Shown here piece by piece: positions 18,828 through 27,346 of a DNA stretch of 64,000 nt (its first letter is position 1; every line of letters begins with the position of its first letter). Source of the DNA: Nonomuraea sp. NBC_00507 (lineage in GTDB: Bacteria > Actinomycetota > Actinomycetes > Streptosporangiales > Streptosporangiaceae); contig NZ_CP107853.1 in assembly GCF_036013525.1 (NCBI RefSeq), positions 11,036,001-11,100,000 on the forward strand, written 5' to 3'. The position numbers and the translations under genes were made by a program. Under the pieces are notes generated by a model. The model saw only the letters and a list, made by a program, of their open reading frames with translations, made no database searches and was not told where the DNA came from.

Positions 18828-20393
18828 ATGATGAACACGAGCGGGCCGGCCGGACTGCCCAGGCGCAGGTTCCTCGGCACGGCGATGGCCGGCGGCGTGG
18901 GCGCCTGGGGGCTCACGTCCCTCGGTGGTCCCGGTACGGCGCGGGCCGCGCGGTCGCTCGAGGATCCTGTGGCCGAGCTGCGGTCGAAGTTCTTCACCGG
19001 GCCGGTGACCGAGCGTATCGACCTGGACACCCTCGACCCCGCGCGCCGCCCGGACAGCTCGCAACTCGGCACCATCGGCCACTTCCAGTTCGTCGACCGG
19101 TATCCATGGATGACGCCGGACAACCTGCTCCCGTTCGCGGTGGCCGCCGGTATCAAGTGGGTGCGCACCGGATTCCGCCACGAGGACTGGGACTGGAGCG
19201 CCGGCAAGCCGGGCGCGATGCTGAAGAGCTGGGTGGACGCCGATCTCAAAGCGGGCATCAAGCCTCTGTTCACGACCAGCAACCGGAACCACCTCGGAAC
19301 CCACAAAGAGGTCTCGGGATGGGTCGACATGGTACGCGCGGCGATCGGCGAGTGGGGTGAGGACGTCGGCGCGTTCATGCTCGACAACGAGCCCAACAAC
19401 AGTAGCGAATGGAAGACGCACTACGGCGGCGAGTATTGGGGCGGCCCTTGGCTCGATGCCTACACGCGGTTCGCCGAGCAGTGCTGCGAGCAGGTCAAGA
19501 CGGAGTTCCCGAACGTGTTCCTGGTCAACGGAATCCAGGTGGAGAGCCAGGCGATGGGCCAGATCAAGCGGTCTGCGCCGCGCATCGACGCGCTCTGTAT
19601 GCATCACTACACCTACAAGCACGGGCTGCCGCCGGAATACACCCCGCGCACTGGAGACGCCAAGTTCCGCGACTTCGCCACCTCCGACGTCGAGTTCGAG
19701 CAGGCCATGAGCGATTACCTTCGCCAGGGCAGGATGCTGCTCGGCAGGCCCGACCTGCAGGTCTGGATGACCGAGATCGGCCTTCCCACGCTGTCCCAAC
19801 GCGAGTTCCCGCCCGACACGCTGGAGCCGATGAGCGAGACCCAGCAAGCCAAGACCATCGCCAGGATGCTGGTCCTGGGCCTGCTCACCGCCACCAAGAC
19901 GTTCCTCTACACCCTCGCCGACCAGGGGCATAACGCGGCGCGCGACGGCGACACCTTCGGCGTCGTGACCGACGACCTGCGGCCCAAGCAGGGCTTCTTC
20001 GTGCTCGGCAGGATCAGCGCGCTCACCGGCGGGCGGGCGACGCCCGATCCGGAGTTCCTGGCCATCGCCACCAGGTTGGACGGCACCCTCCCCGGCTATG
20101 TCAAGCAGGTCAACGCCAACACGCTGGTCAAGGAGGAGCTGCGGGCCGAACGCCTGGTCACCGCGGACGGGCGCGCCCTGGTCGCGGTATGGTCGACAGC
20201 GCCGCCGCGCGACAACTTCGCGCCGCGCCGCGCCACGTTCGCGGTGAACAAGACGCTCGGCAAACGACCGGTGCTCGTCGACCCCATGACCGGCCGCTCC
20301 CGCTTCCTCGTGACCCGCCCAGGACCCGGCGGCGCCGAGCGCTTCGACCTCGACGTGCGCGACTATCCGCAGTTCATCCTCGCCGAGAAATGA
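18828..20393 (+). CDS. Tat-exported clan GH-A glycoside hydrolase
   Basis: The N-terminus LPRRRFLGTAMAGG plus hydrophobic region and ARA cleavage site is a Tat signal, almost identical in its RRRFLGTAMAG core to the GH16 enzyme. The 521-residue protein reads as a (beta/alpha)8 barrel. LDNEPNN (near residue 186) fits the acid/base Asn-Glu pair, and VWMTEIGLPT (near 318) fits the nucleophile Glu of clan GH-A. A beta-sandwich-like C-terminal domain follows. The families GH39, GH5 and relatives are candidates; I cannot choose. The start is either ATG 18828 or ATG 18831, with AGAGGAGG upstream. It runs co-directionally into the enolase-superfamily gene 9 nt later. Confidence 0.75.
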   Translation: MMNTSGPAGLPRRRFLGTAMAGGVGAWGLTSLGGPGTARAARSLEDPVAELRSKFFTGPVTERIDLDTLDPARRPDSSQLGTIGHFQFVDRYPWMTPDNLLPFAVAAGIKWVRTGFRHEDWDWSAGKPGAMLKSWVDADLKAGIKPLFTTSNRNHLGTHKEVSGWVDMVRAAIGEWGEDVGAFMLDNEPNNSSEWKTHYGGEYWGGPWLDAYTRFAEQCCEQVKTEFPNVFLVNGIQVESQAMGQIKRSAPRIDALCMHHYTYKHGLPPEYTPRTGDAKFRDFATSDVEFEQAMSDYLRQGRMLLGRPDLQVWMTEIGLPTLSQREFPPDTLEPMSETQQAKTIARMLVLGLLTATKTFLYTLADQGHNAARDGDTFGVVTDDLRPKQGFFVLGRISALTGGRATPDPEFLAIATRLDGTLPGYVKQVNANTLVKEELRAERLVTADGRALVAVWSTAPPRDNFAPRRATFAVNKTLGKRPVLVDPMTGRSRFLVTRPGPGGAERFDLDVRDYPQFILAEK

Positions 20394-20402
20394 CCAACAA
20401 CC

Positions 20403-21539
20403 ATGAAGATCACTGGAATAGAGGCCATCGCCGCGACGGGACGCCGCACCTATGTCTTCGTCCTGGTCGATACCGACGAGGGGATCACCGGTGTCGGCGA
20501 GTGCGGCCTGCCGGACGAGCGCGCCGCGATGTTCGGGACCGTCGAGACGGTGAAGGAACTCCTCATCGGACAGGACCCCTTCCGCTCGGCGCACCTGTGG
20601 CAAGTGCTCTCGCGCGGCCTCTACTTCCCCGCGCGCAGGGAGCTGTCAGCGGTGATCTCGGCCGTCGACATGGCGCTGTGGGACATCAAGGGCAAGGCTC
20701 TCGGAGTTCCCGTCTACGAGCTGCTCGGCGGTAGGGCACGTGACCGGGTGCCGTGCTACGTCCACGTGCGCGGCGGCACGGAGGACACCGCGCGGGTGGT
20801 GGAGTCGGCGCTCGCCGCCGTCGAGGCGGGCTGGCGGCACCTGCGCTGGGGGCTGCCCGCCCAGGGGGAAATCCTCCAGCCACGCAGAGCCGTCCGCGTC
20901 GCCGTCGAGCAGTTCGCCGCGCTGCGCGAGGCGGTCGGCCCCGACGTCGAGATCGCGCTCGACGTCCACACACGGCTCGCACCCGCGGAGGCCGTCACAC
21001 TCTGCCGCGAACTGGAAGCCATGCGGCCGCTGTTCATCGAGGATCCGATCCGCGCGGAAAACCCCAGGTCGATGGAGATGGTACGGCTGCGCACCACCGT
21101 ACCCCTGGCCGCCGGCGAGCAGTTCGGCTCGAAATGGGAGTTCCGCGAGCTGGTGGAGAACGAGTGGATCGACTACGCCAGGATCGATCTCGCCATCGTG
21201 GGCGGGTTCACCGAGGCGATGAAGGTCGCCGGCTGGTGCGAGACCCACTACATCGACGTGGTGCCGCACAACCCGTACGGGCCGGTCGCCAACGCGGCGG
21301 CGCTCCACTTCAGCCTGGCCTGCCCCAATCTGCTGGTGCTCGAACAGCCGGTGATGCCGGGCAGCGACCTCCTCGACATCGTTCCCGAGCAGCCGCGGTG
21401 GGCCGACGGGTGCCTTCTCCCAGGCGATGCCCCCGGGCTCGGGATCACCTTGGACCGGGAGGCGGCGCGACGTACCGCCGCGGCCGACCGGCTCCCCCAG
21501 AGATTCCGGCGCCCGGACGGTTCCCTGACGAACTGGTGA
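20403..21539 (+). CDS. Enolase superfamily sugar-acid dehydratase/cycloisomerase (mandelate racemase subgroup)
   Basis: The N-terminal capping domain (GITGVGECGLPDE, VDMALWDIKGKALGVPVYELLGG) leads into a barrel with metal ligands in IALDVHTRL, FIEDPIRAEN and AGEQFGSKWEF. The histidine of VPHNPYGPVANAA and the closing EQP complete a pattern most like galactonate-dehydratase-type members. The reaction is probably dehydration or cycloisomerisation of an aldonate or aldaro-lactone, giving a 2-keto-3-deoxy sugar acid. With the Udh-like enzyme it would form an oxidative route for a sugar acid. The distance to the upstream GH-A stop is 9 nt, consistent with one operon. The last coding base lies 36 nt before the right island repeat. 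Confidence 0.85.
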   Translation: MKITGIEAIAATGRRTYVFVLVDTDEGITGVGECGLPDERAAMFGTVETVKELLIGQDPFRSAHLWQVLSRGLYFPARRELSAVISAVDMALWDIKGKALGVPVYELLGGRARDRVPCYVHVRGGTEDTARVVESALAAVEAGWRHLRWGLPAQGEILQPRRAVRVAVEQFAALREAVGPDVEIALDVHTRLAPAEAVTLCRELEAMRPLFIEDPIRAENPRSMEMVRLRTTVPLAAGEQFGSKWEFRELVENEWIDYARIDLAIVGGFTEAMKVAGWCETHYIDVVPHNPYGPVANAAALHFSLACPNLLVLEQPVMPGSDLLDIVPEQPRWADGCLLPGDAPGLGITLDREAARRTAAADRLPQRFRRPDGSLTNW

Positions 21540-21575
21540 CGCCCGGGATTCCAGACCTCGGCGACGATGGCGCGC

Positions 21576-21714
21576 CTGCGCGAACGAGAACCGCACCTGG
21601 AGCGGGTCATCACCTGGAACGCCACCTCCAACGCCCACATGCTCGCCATCAACGAGGCCACGGGCTTCGTCGAGCTCCCTCGACGAGTGGAACGAGTGGC
21701 GGCTTGCGCTGTAG
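21576..21714 (+). pseudogene. GNAT acetyltransferase 3'-end fragment
   Basis: The translated fragment LREREPHLERVITWNATSN and MLAINEATGF is recognisably the C-terminal GNAT repeat. It has no start or N-terminal 280 residues and is frameshifted before the final EWNEWRLAL-like codons. It is likely the residue of the acetyltransferase gene disrupted when the island was acquired. Confidence 0.75.
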
Positions 21715-21741
21715 CCGTGGAAGACCCGTCGCGGGGGAAGA
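21576..21741 (+). repeat. Right copy of the island-flanking direct repeat
   Basis: This aligns with 7261-7421 in the same orientation. Two small insertions (about 3 bases and 1 base around 21668-21680) disrupt the reading frame. The similarity continues through the GNAT stop codon and about 26 nt beyond. Upstream of 21576 there is no similarity to the GNAT gene, so this is an abrupt junction. Confidence 0.8.
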
Positions 21742-21755
21742 TAGCGTGGTCCTCT

Positions 21756-23891
21756 ATGACCTTGGAGGCGTTGAGGGACAGGGACCCGCGCCAGGTGGGG
21801 CCGTACGCTCTGCTGGGCCGGCTGGGCGAAGGCGGGATGGGCGTCGTCTACCTGGGTCAAGGACCGGACGGCACGCGGGTGGCGGTCAAGCTGATCCACG
21901 CCAGGTTGGACACGGACGCCGGCTTCCGTCGGCGTTTCGCCCGTGAGGTGGCGGCCGCTCAGCGGGTCGCCCGGTTCTGCACCGCCCCCGTCCTGGACGC
22001 CGACGTCGAGGGAGAGGTGGCCTATCTGGTCACCGAATACGTCGAGGGGCCCAGCCTGGAGAGCGTCGTCCGCGAGTCGGGGCCCTTGACAGGCTCGGCG
22101 TTGGACGGGCTGGCCGCGGCGATGGCGATGGCCTTACGGGCCATCCACGGGGCCGGGGTGGTGCACCGCGATCTCAAGCCGTCCAACGTGCTGCTCTCCC
22201 AGGTGGGGCCCAAGGTCATCGACTTCGGCATCGCGCAGCTCGCCGACGCGGAGATGAGCAGCATGATCGTGGGGACGCCCGCGTACATGTCGCCGGAGCA
22301 CGTGTCGGGCGCTCGGATCGGGCCCGCCTCGGACATCTTCTCGTGGGGGTGCACGGTGGGCTTCGCGGCGGGCGGCGCCCCGCCGTTCGGCTCCGGGTCC
22401 GTACCCACGATCCTCCTGCGCATCCTGAACGAACCCCCGGACCTGCGGGGTCTGCCCGGCCCGCTGCATGACCTGGTGCTGGCCGCCATGGCCAAGACTC
22501 CGGCCGACCGCCCCACGGCCCAGGACCTGCTGGACCGCCTCAGCGCTTCGGCTTCATCCCTGCCGTCGACCGCCCGGCCATGGGCCACCGGTCCCGCGCC
22601 TGCCACACCGGCGGACACGGACGCGGCGTCGCCCGGCGCGACGGGCCCAGGCCAGGCGATCTCAGGCGCGGCCGAGAGCGCGGCGGCCGAGAGCGCGGCG
22701 ACGGAGAGCGCGGCGACGCCTGCCGCAGCGCGACGGAGAAGGCTGCTGGCGGTGGCTGCCGCGGTGGTCATGGCGGTCGCGGGGACGTCGGCGGCACTGG
22801 TGTGGCGCGGTCAGGGCGCTGCGGTCGGCGTTCAGGACCAGAAAGGCCGTGGCGACGCCACGGCTCAGGCCGCCGCCCAGCACCCGCTCAGAGCCCAGGA
22901 CAACGTACGCCTCTACGCCCCCGCCGAGCCGGCCGCCAGCCGCCAGGCCGACCAGTGGGCCGAGGACCGCCCGCAGGACGCCGAGCTCATGCGCAAGCTG
23001 GCCGCCGTCCCCTACGCCATTCGCCTGGGCGAACCCGAGGTCAGAGCGAAGATCGACCATGTGATCTCGGGGGCGGAGCAGGCCGGCGGCGTCCCGGTGT
23101 TCCTGATCAACTACATGCCCGGGAGCGACTGCAAGCCCGCCACCCCGGCCGACCTGGCCGCGTACCAGGAGTGGATCAAGGGCGTGGCCGGCCAGATCGG
23201 GAGCGCCAAGGCCGTGGTGATCCTGGAGCCGGGCAGCCTGGTCAAGATCTCCGGCGCGAAGGACTGCGACCCGCAGGGCTCCCCCGACCAGCGCTACCAG
23301 GACCTCAGGAAAGCCGCGCAGACCCTCAAGGCCAACCCCGGCACGGCCGTCTACCTCGACGGCAGCCAGGATCTCTACCCGGGCACAGAAATCATGGCCG
23401 AGCGCCTGATCGGGGCGGGCATCGACAAGGTGGACGGGTTCTTCGTCAACACGGCCGGCTATCAGCGCACGGCCAGGGCCGTCGCGTACGGCAAGAGCCT
23501 GTCGGCCTGCATCGGCATCCGGCTGGCCACCGGCGACAAGACCTGCCCGTCCTCCACCACGGTGGACCCGTCCACGATGCCGCACTTCGTCGTCGACACC
23601 GCCAGGAACGGTCAGGGAACATGGGCTCCGGCAGAGCACTACAAGGATCCGCAGACGTGGTGCAACCCTCCAGGCAGGGGCGTCGGTGACCGCCCGACCA
23701 CGGCCACGGGAGAGGAACTGGTGGACGCCTACCTGTGGATCACCAAGGCGGGCGCGTCCAGCGGCAGATGCCGGCGGGGCACCGACGGCGAGAAGGACCC
23801 CGCCCGCGGCGTCGTGGCGCCGGAGGCGGGCGAATGGTGGGGCGAGATGGCGCTCGAAAGGGCGAAATCGGCCAACCCACCGTTGCGGTGA
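21756..23891 (+). CDS. Receptor-like Ser/Thr protein kinase fused to an extracellular GH6-like domain
   Basis: The cytoplasmic kinase (about residues 17-275) looks active: glycine loop GEGGMG, Lys45 in VAVK, Asp139 of HRDLKPSN, Asp156 of DFG and the SPE motif. An Ala/Glu/Ser-rich juxtamembrane linker follows. One transmembrane helix at about 329-350 (RRRRLLAVAAAVVMAVAG) comes next. The outer part (about 385-705) is a GH6-like cellulase fold: VFLINYMPGSDC, FFVNTAGYQ, FVVDTARNGQG and WCNPPGRGVGDRP. The catalytic-acid position of the usual EPD motif is Gly493 (LEPGSL), so the domain is probably a cellulose- or glucan-binding sensor and not an active enzyme. The ATG at 21756 is chosen because codons before it belong to the GNAT fragment. 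The ribosome-binding site GGGGGAAG is rather distant. Confidence 0.85.
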   Translation: MTLEALRDRDPRQVGPYALLGRLGEGGMGVVYLGQGPDGTRVAVKLIHARLDTDAGFRRRFAREVAAAQRVARFCTAPVLDADVEGEVAYLVTEYVEGPSLESVVRESGPLTGSALDGLAAAMAMALRAIHGAGVVHRDLKPSNVLLSQVGPKVIDFGIAQLADAEMSSMIVGTPAYMSPEHVSGARIGPASDIFSWGCTVGFAAGGAPPFGSGSVPTILLRILNEPPDLRGLPGPLHDLVLAAMAKTPADRPTAQDLLDRLSASASSLPSTARPWATGPAPATPADTDAASPGATGPGQAISGAAESAAAESAATESAATPAAARRRRLLAVAAAVVMAVAGTSAALVWRGQGAAVGVQDQKGRGDATAQAAAQHPLRAQDNVRLYAPAEPAASRQADQWAEDRPQDAELMRKLAAVPYAIRLGEPEVRAKIDHVISGAEQAGGVPVFLINYMPGSDCKPATPADLAAYQEWIKGVAGQIGSAKAVVILEPGSLVKISGAKDCDPQGSPDQRYQDLRKAAQTLKANPGTAVYLDGSQDLYPGTEIMAERLIGAGIDKVDGFFVNTAGYQRTARAVAYGKSLSACIGIRLATGDKTCPSSTTVDPSTMPHFVVDTARNGQGTWAPAEHYKDPQTWCNPPGRGVGDRPTTATGEELVDAYLWITKAGASSGRCRRGTDGEKDPARGVVAPEAGEWWGEMALERAKSANPPLR

Positions 23892-24010
23892 AGTTACGTC
23901 AGTAAGGCCCCGACGTTAAGCGGATGTTAGATCTGACCCCGCATCCCTTGTCCGAACATCCTTCTGGGGTAAGGCTCTGACCTGCAACTACTCCCCCCAG
24001 GAGGTACAGA

Positions 24011-25324
24011 GTGAGCAAGGCACGCGTGCCGTGGAAGGCCGTGGTCGGCGGTTCTGTCGGCAATCTCGTCGAGTGGTACGACTGGTTCGTCTACAGCAGC
24101 TTCGCCGTCTACTTCGCCGCGTCCTTCTTCCCTGAGGGGGACGACACCGCCAAGCTGCTCAACACGGCCGCGATCTTCGCCGTCGGCTTCTTCATGCGCC
24201 CGCTCGGCGGCTGGCTGCTCGGCCGGTACGCCGACAGGAAGGGCCGCAAGGCGGCGCTCACGCTCACCGTCACCCTGATGTCCGCGAGCGCGCTGCTGAT
24301 CGCGATCGCGCCGACGTACGAGACGGTCGGCTACTTCGGCGCGCTGGTGCTGGTGGTGGCGCGCCTCCTGCAGGGCCTGTCGGTCGGCGGCGAGTACGCG
24401 GCCAGCGCCACCTACCTCACCGAGGCCACCCCGCGCGGCCGCCGCGGCTTCGCCTCGAGCTTTCAGTACGTTTCCATGACCGCCGGCCAGCTGGTCGGCC
24501 TCGGCCTGCAGATCATCCTGCAGAACACCATGTCGAAGGAGGCGCTCGACTCCTACGGCTGGCGGATCCCGTTCGTGATCGGCGCGCTCGGCGCCGCCGT
24601 CGTGTTCTACCTGCGCCGCAACCTCCTGGAGACCGAGGCGTACGACGAGGAGGAGCGCGAGGTCGAGACCGAGAGCCGCGGCACGATCCGCGAGCTGCTC
24701 GGGCACCGCAAGGAGGCGCTGCTGGTCATCGCCCTGACCATGGGTGGCACGGTCGCGTACTACACCTACACGACCTACCTCACGAAATACCTGTCGAACA
24801 CCGCGGGCCTGCCCAAGGAGACGGCCACACTGGTGAGCTTCTGCGCGTTGTTCCTGTTCATGTGCCTGCAGCCGCTGGCGGGGGCGCTGTCGGACCGGAT
24901 CGGGCGCAGGCCGCTGCTGATCACGTTCGGGATCGGGTCGATGCTGGGCACGGTGCCGCTGATGACGGCGCTGGGCGGGGTGAGCAGTTTCGGCGGAGCT
25001 CTCGTGCTCTCCCTCACGGGTCTGCTGATCATCACCGGGTACACGTCGATCAACGCCGTGGTGAAGGCCGAGCTGTTCCCGACGAACGTGCGCGCGCTCG
25101 GCGTGGCGCTGCCGTACGCGATCGCGAACGCGCTGTTCGGCGGCACGGCCGAGTACGTGGCGCTGTGGTTCAAGAACACCGGCATCGAGTCCGGCTTCTT
25201 CTGGTACGTCTCGGGCTGCGCCGCGGTCTCGCTCGTGGTCTACCTGGTCATGCGCGAAACGCGCGACGCCGCGCTGTCGCGTGCCGAGCAGGTCACGGCG
25301 GGGTCCCTACCGGCGCGCGTCTAA
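24011..25324 (+). CDS. MHS-family MFS transporter (metabolite:H+ symporter)
   Basis: A 437-residue transporter with 12 predicted helices. MHS-family hallmarks are GNLVEWYDWFVYS at the first helix, FAVGFFMRPLGGWLLGRYADRKGRK (MFS motif A) and GLSVGGEYAASATYLTE. Relatives include KgtP (2-oxoglutarate), ProP (osmolytes) and other dicarboxylate symporters, so an organic acid or compatible solute is the likely cargo. The GTG start is 7 nt after CAGGAGGT. The response regulator gene begins 9 nt after its stop, suggesting that transport is tied to the two-component system downstream. A possible promoter is TTGTCC (23948) with TAAGGC (23970). Confidence 0.88.
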   Translation: MSKARVPWKAVVGGSVGNLVEWYDWFVYSSFAVYFAASFFPEGDDTAKLLNTAAIFAVGFFMRPLGGWLLGRYADRKGRKAALTLTVTLMSASALLIAIAPTYETVGYFGALVLVVARLLQGLSVGGEYAASATYLTEATPRGRRGFASSFQYVSMTAGQLVGLGLQIILQNTMSKEALDSYGWRIPFVIGALGAAVVFYLRRNLLETEAYDEEEREVETESRGTIRELLGHRKEALLVIALTMGGTVAYYTYTTYLTKYLSNTAGLPKETATLVSFCALFLFMCLQPLAGALSDRIGRRPLLITFGIGSMLGTVPLMTALGGVSSFGGALVLSLTGLLIITGYTSINAVVKAELFPTNVRALGVALPYAIANALFGGTAEYVALWFKNTGIESGFFWYVSGCAAVSLVVYLVMRETRDAALSRAEQVTAGSLPARV

Positions 25325-25333
25325 CCTGGCGTA

Positions 25334-25999
25334 ATGCGAGTTCTGCTGGTCGAGGACGACGATCGGCTCGCCGCCGCGCTCATCACGGCCCTCGCCCGGC
25401 ACGGCCATCAGGTCACCCGGGCCGGGCTGGCCGTCGACGCCCTCCGCCTGGCGGGGGGCGTCGATTTCGTCCTGCTCGACCTGGGTCTGCCCGACATGGA
25501 TGGGCTCGACGTGCTGCGCCGCGTGCGCCGGTTGTCGGCGGTACCGCTGATCGTCGTGACGGCCCGTACCGAGGAGCGTGAGGTGCTGCGCGGCCTGCGG
25601 TCAGGGGCGGACGACTACCTGATCAAGCCGTTCCGAACGGCGGAGCTGATGGCGCGCATGGAGGCGGTGGTGCGGCGCGGCACCCGGCCGCAGCCGCGGC
25701 GCGACCACGTCGTGAACGTCGGCGACGTCCGCATCGACCTGGAGTCCAGGCAGGTCACGGTGGCCGGGGACCCGGTGACGCTGACCAGGCGGGAGTTCGA
25801 CGTGCTGGCGCTGCTGGCCAGGGAGCCGGGCGTGGTGCGCAGCAGGGAGGAGATCCTCGACGAGGTCTGGGGCGACCCTCTGCTGTCGGCGTCCCGGTCG
25901 CTGGACGTGCACGTGGCGGGGCTGCGCTCCAAGACGGGCCGTCCGGGGCTGGTGGAGACGCTGCGCGGGACGGGCTACCGGCTGGGCTCGACGACGTGA
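25334..25999 (+). CDS. OmpR-family response regulator
   Basis: The receiver domain has the acidic pair in LLVEDDDRL, the phospho-acceptor Asp in VLLDLGLPDMDG, and the Lys of LIKPFRTAEL. The C-terminal winged helix includes VTLTRREFDVLALLAREPGVVRSREEILDEVWG. The length of 221 aa is standard. It is translationally coupled to the sensor kinase (GTGA, 25996-25999) and follows the MHS transporter closely. It probably regulates organic-acid transport in the manner of TctD-like systems, an inference from context. Confidence 0.93.
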   Translation: MRVLLVEDDDRLAAALITALARHGHQVTRAGLAVDALRLAGGVDFVLLDLGLPDMDGLDVLRRVRRLSAVPLIVVTARTEEREVLRGLRSGADDYLIKPFRTAELMARMEAVVRRGTRPQPRRDHVVNVGDVRIDLESRQVTVAGDPVTLTRREFDVLALLAREPGVVRSREEILDEVWGDPLLSASRSLDVHVAGLRSKTGRPGLVETLRGTGYRLGSTT

Positions 26000-27330
26000 A
26001 CTCGCGGCTGGTGGTCACGTTCACCACGCTGATCGTGTTCCTGATCGCGGCGCTGGCCGTGCCGCTGGGGCTGGCGTACGCCTCGCACCGGACGAACCGG
26101 CTGCTCTTGGACCGCCGCGCCGACGCCACCCGCTTCGCGGAGCTGGCCGACCAGGCCGCGCGGGACGGCGACTACGCCGGGCTGACCGCCGAGATCACCC
26201 GATACGCCGACCTGTACGGCGCCGCCGTGCGCGTACGGGACCGCGACGGCTCCATCCACATCACCGCCGGCCGCTTCGAGGCCGACGACCGGGAGGCGAC
26301 CCGCCTGGCGTTGTCCGGCCGCACCACCGACGACCTGCCCACGATGACCCCGTTCGGCCCGCCGAGCGTACTGCTGGCCGAGCCGGCCGGCCGGGACGCG
26401 CAACTGTCGGGTGTGGTGCTGCTCCAGGCGCCCACCGACCGGGCCAGGCTGGAGGTGTCGCTGGTGTGGGGCGCGCTGGCGGCCGGCGCTCTGATCGCGC
26501 TGGCCTACGCGGCGCTGGCGGCCAGGCGGCTGGCCCGCTGGATCCTGCGCCCGGTCACGGAGCTGGACCGCACCACCCAGGCCATCGCGCAGGGCCGGCT
26601 GGACGCGCGGGCGCACCCCGGCGCGGGGCCGTCGGAGCTGCGGCGGCTGGAGGAGCGGTTCAACGCGATGGCCGACGCGGTCGCCGGCGCGATGGAGCGG
26701 CAGCGGGCGTTCGTGGCGGACGCCTCGCACGAGCTGCGTACCCCGCTCACCGTGCTCGGGCTGCGGCTGGAGAACCTGGAGCCGCATCTGCGGGGCGAGG
26801 GCGCGGCCGAGCACGCGGAGGCCATGGCGGAGCTGGACCGGCTGGCGCTGCTGGTGGAGGATCTGCTGTCGCTGGCCCGGGTGGAGGCAGGCGCCGAGCT
26901 CGACGGCAAGGTCGTCGAGCTGGGGCCGCGGTTGAAGGCGTGGGAAGAGGTGTACGCGGCGAAGGGGGTGCGGTTGGTTACCGATATTGCGGAAATGTCG
27001 GTTGTTCCGGAGGCGGCGGCCAGGATCGCGGACATCGCCCTCGACAACGCCCAGAAGTTCGTGCCCAAGGGCGGGACGGTGACCGTCACCTTGACGGACG
27101 GCGTGCTGCGGGTGGCCGACGACGGGCCGGGGCTGAGCGAGGAGGAGCGGGCCGAGGCGCTGGGGCGGTTCTGGCGGTCGGGGGCGCACGCCAACGTGCC
27201 AGGTAGCGGGCTCGGCCTGGCCATCGCCGCCGAGCTGGCCAAGGCGTGCGGGGCCACGTTGGCGCTGCTGCCCGCCGCACCGCACGGGTTGGTCGTGGAG
27301 CTGAGCCTGCCGGGCGCAACACAGCCGTAG
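25996..27330 (+). CDS. Sensor histidine kinase
   Basis: A TM helix at about residues 8-31, an extracytoplasmic domain of about 110 residues and a second TM (GALAAGALIALAYAALAA) are followed by a HAMP-like segment (RRLARWILRPVTELDR). The H-box is FVADASHELRTPLTVL with the phosphorylated His. The ATPase has the N-box (IALDNAQKFVPKG), the G1 box VADDGPGLSEEE and the G2 box GSGLGLAIAAELA. It pairs with the upstream regulator. The gene ends 16 nt from the convergent TAXI lipoprotein gene, whose product may act as the ligand-binding partner of the sensor. Confidence 0.93.
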   Translation: MNSRLVVTFTTLIVFLIAALAVPLGLAYASHRTNRLLLDRRADATRFAELADQAARDGDYAGLTAEITRYADLYGAAVRVRDRDGSIHITAGRFEADDREATRLALSGRTTDDLPTMTPFGPPSVLLAEPAGRDAQLSGVVLLQAPTDRARLEVSLVWGALAAGALIALAYAALAARRLARWILRPVTELDRTTQAIAQGRLDARAHPGAGPSELRRLEERFNAMADAVAGAMERQRAFVADASHELRTPLTVLGLRLENLEPHLRGEGAAEHAEAMAELDRLALLVEDLLSLARVEAGAELDGKVVELGPRLKAWEEVYAAKGVRLVTDIAEMSVVPEAAARIADIALDNAQKFVPKGGTVTVTLTDGVLRVADDGPGLSEEERAEALGRFWRSGAHANVPGSGLGLAIAAELAKACGATLALLPAAPHGLVVELSLPGATQP

Positions 27331-27346
27331 AACACAGCCGTAGAGC

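Noticed and set aside
7422..21575. Integrative conjugative element or prophage
   Set aside because: No integrase, relaxase, transposase, phage gene or tRNA attachment site was found between the repeats; the content is entirely metabolic or decayed regulatory.
21567..21755. N-terminal extension of the kinase reading frame
   Set aside because: The 63 codons before the ATG at 21756 translate the degenerate GNAT fragment, so they belong to the repeat and not to the kinase.
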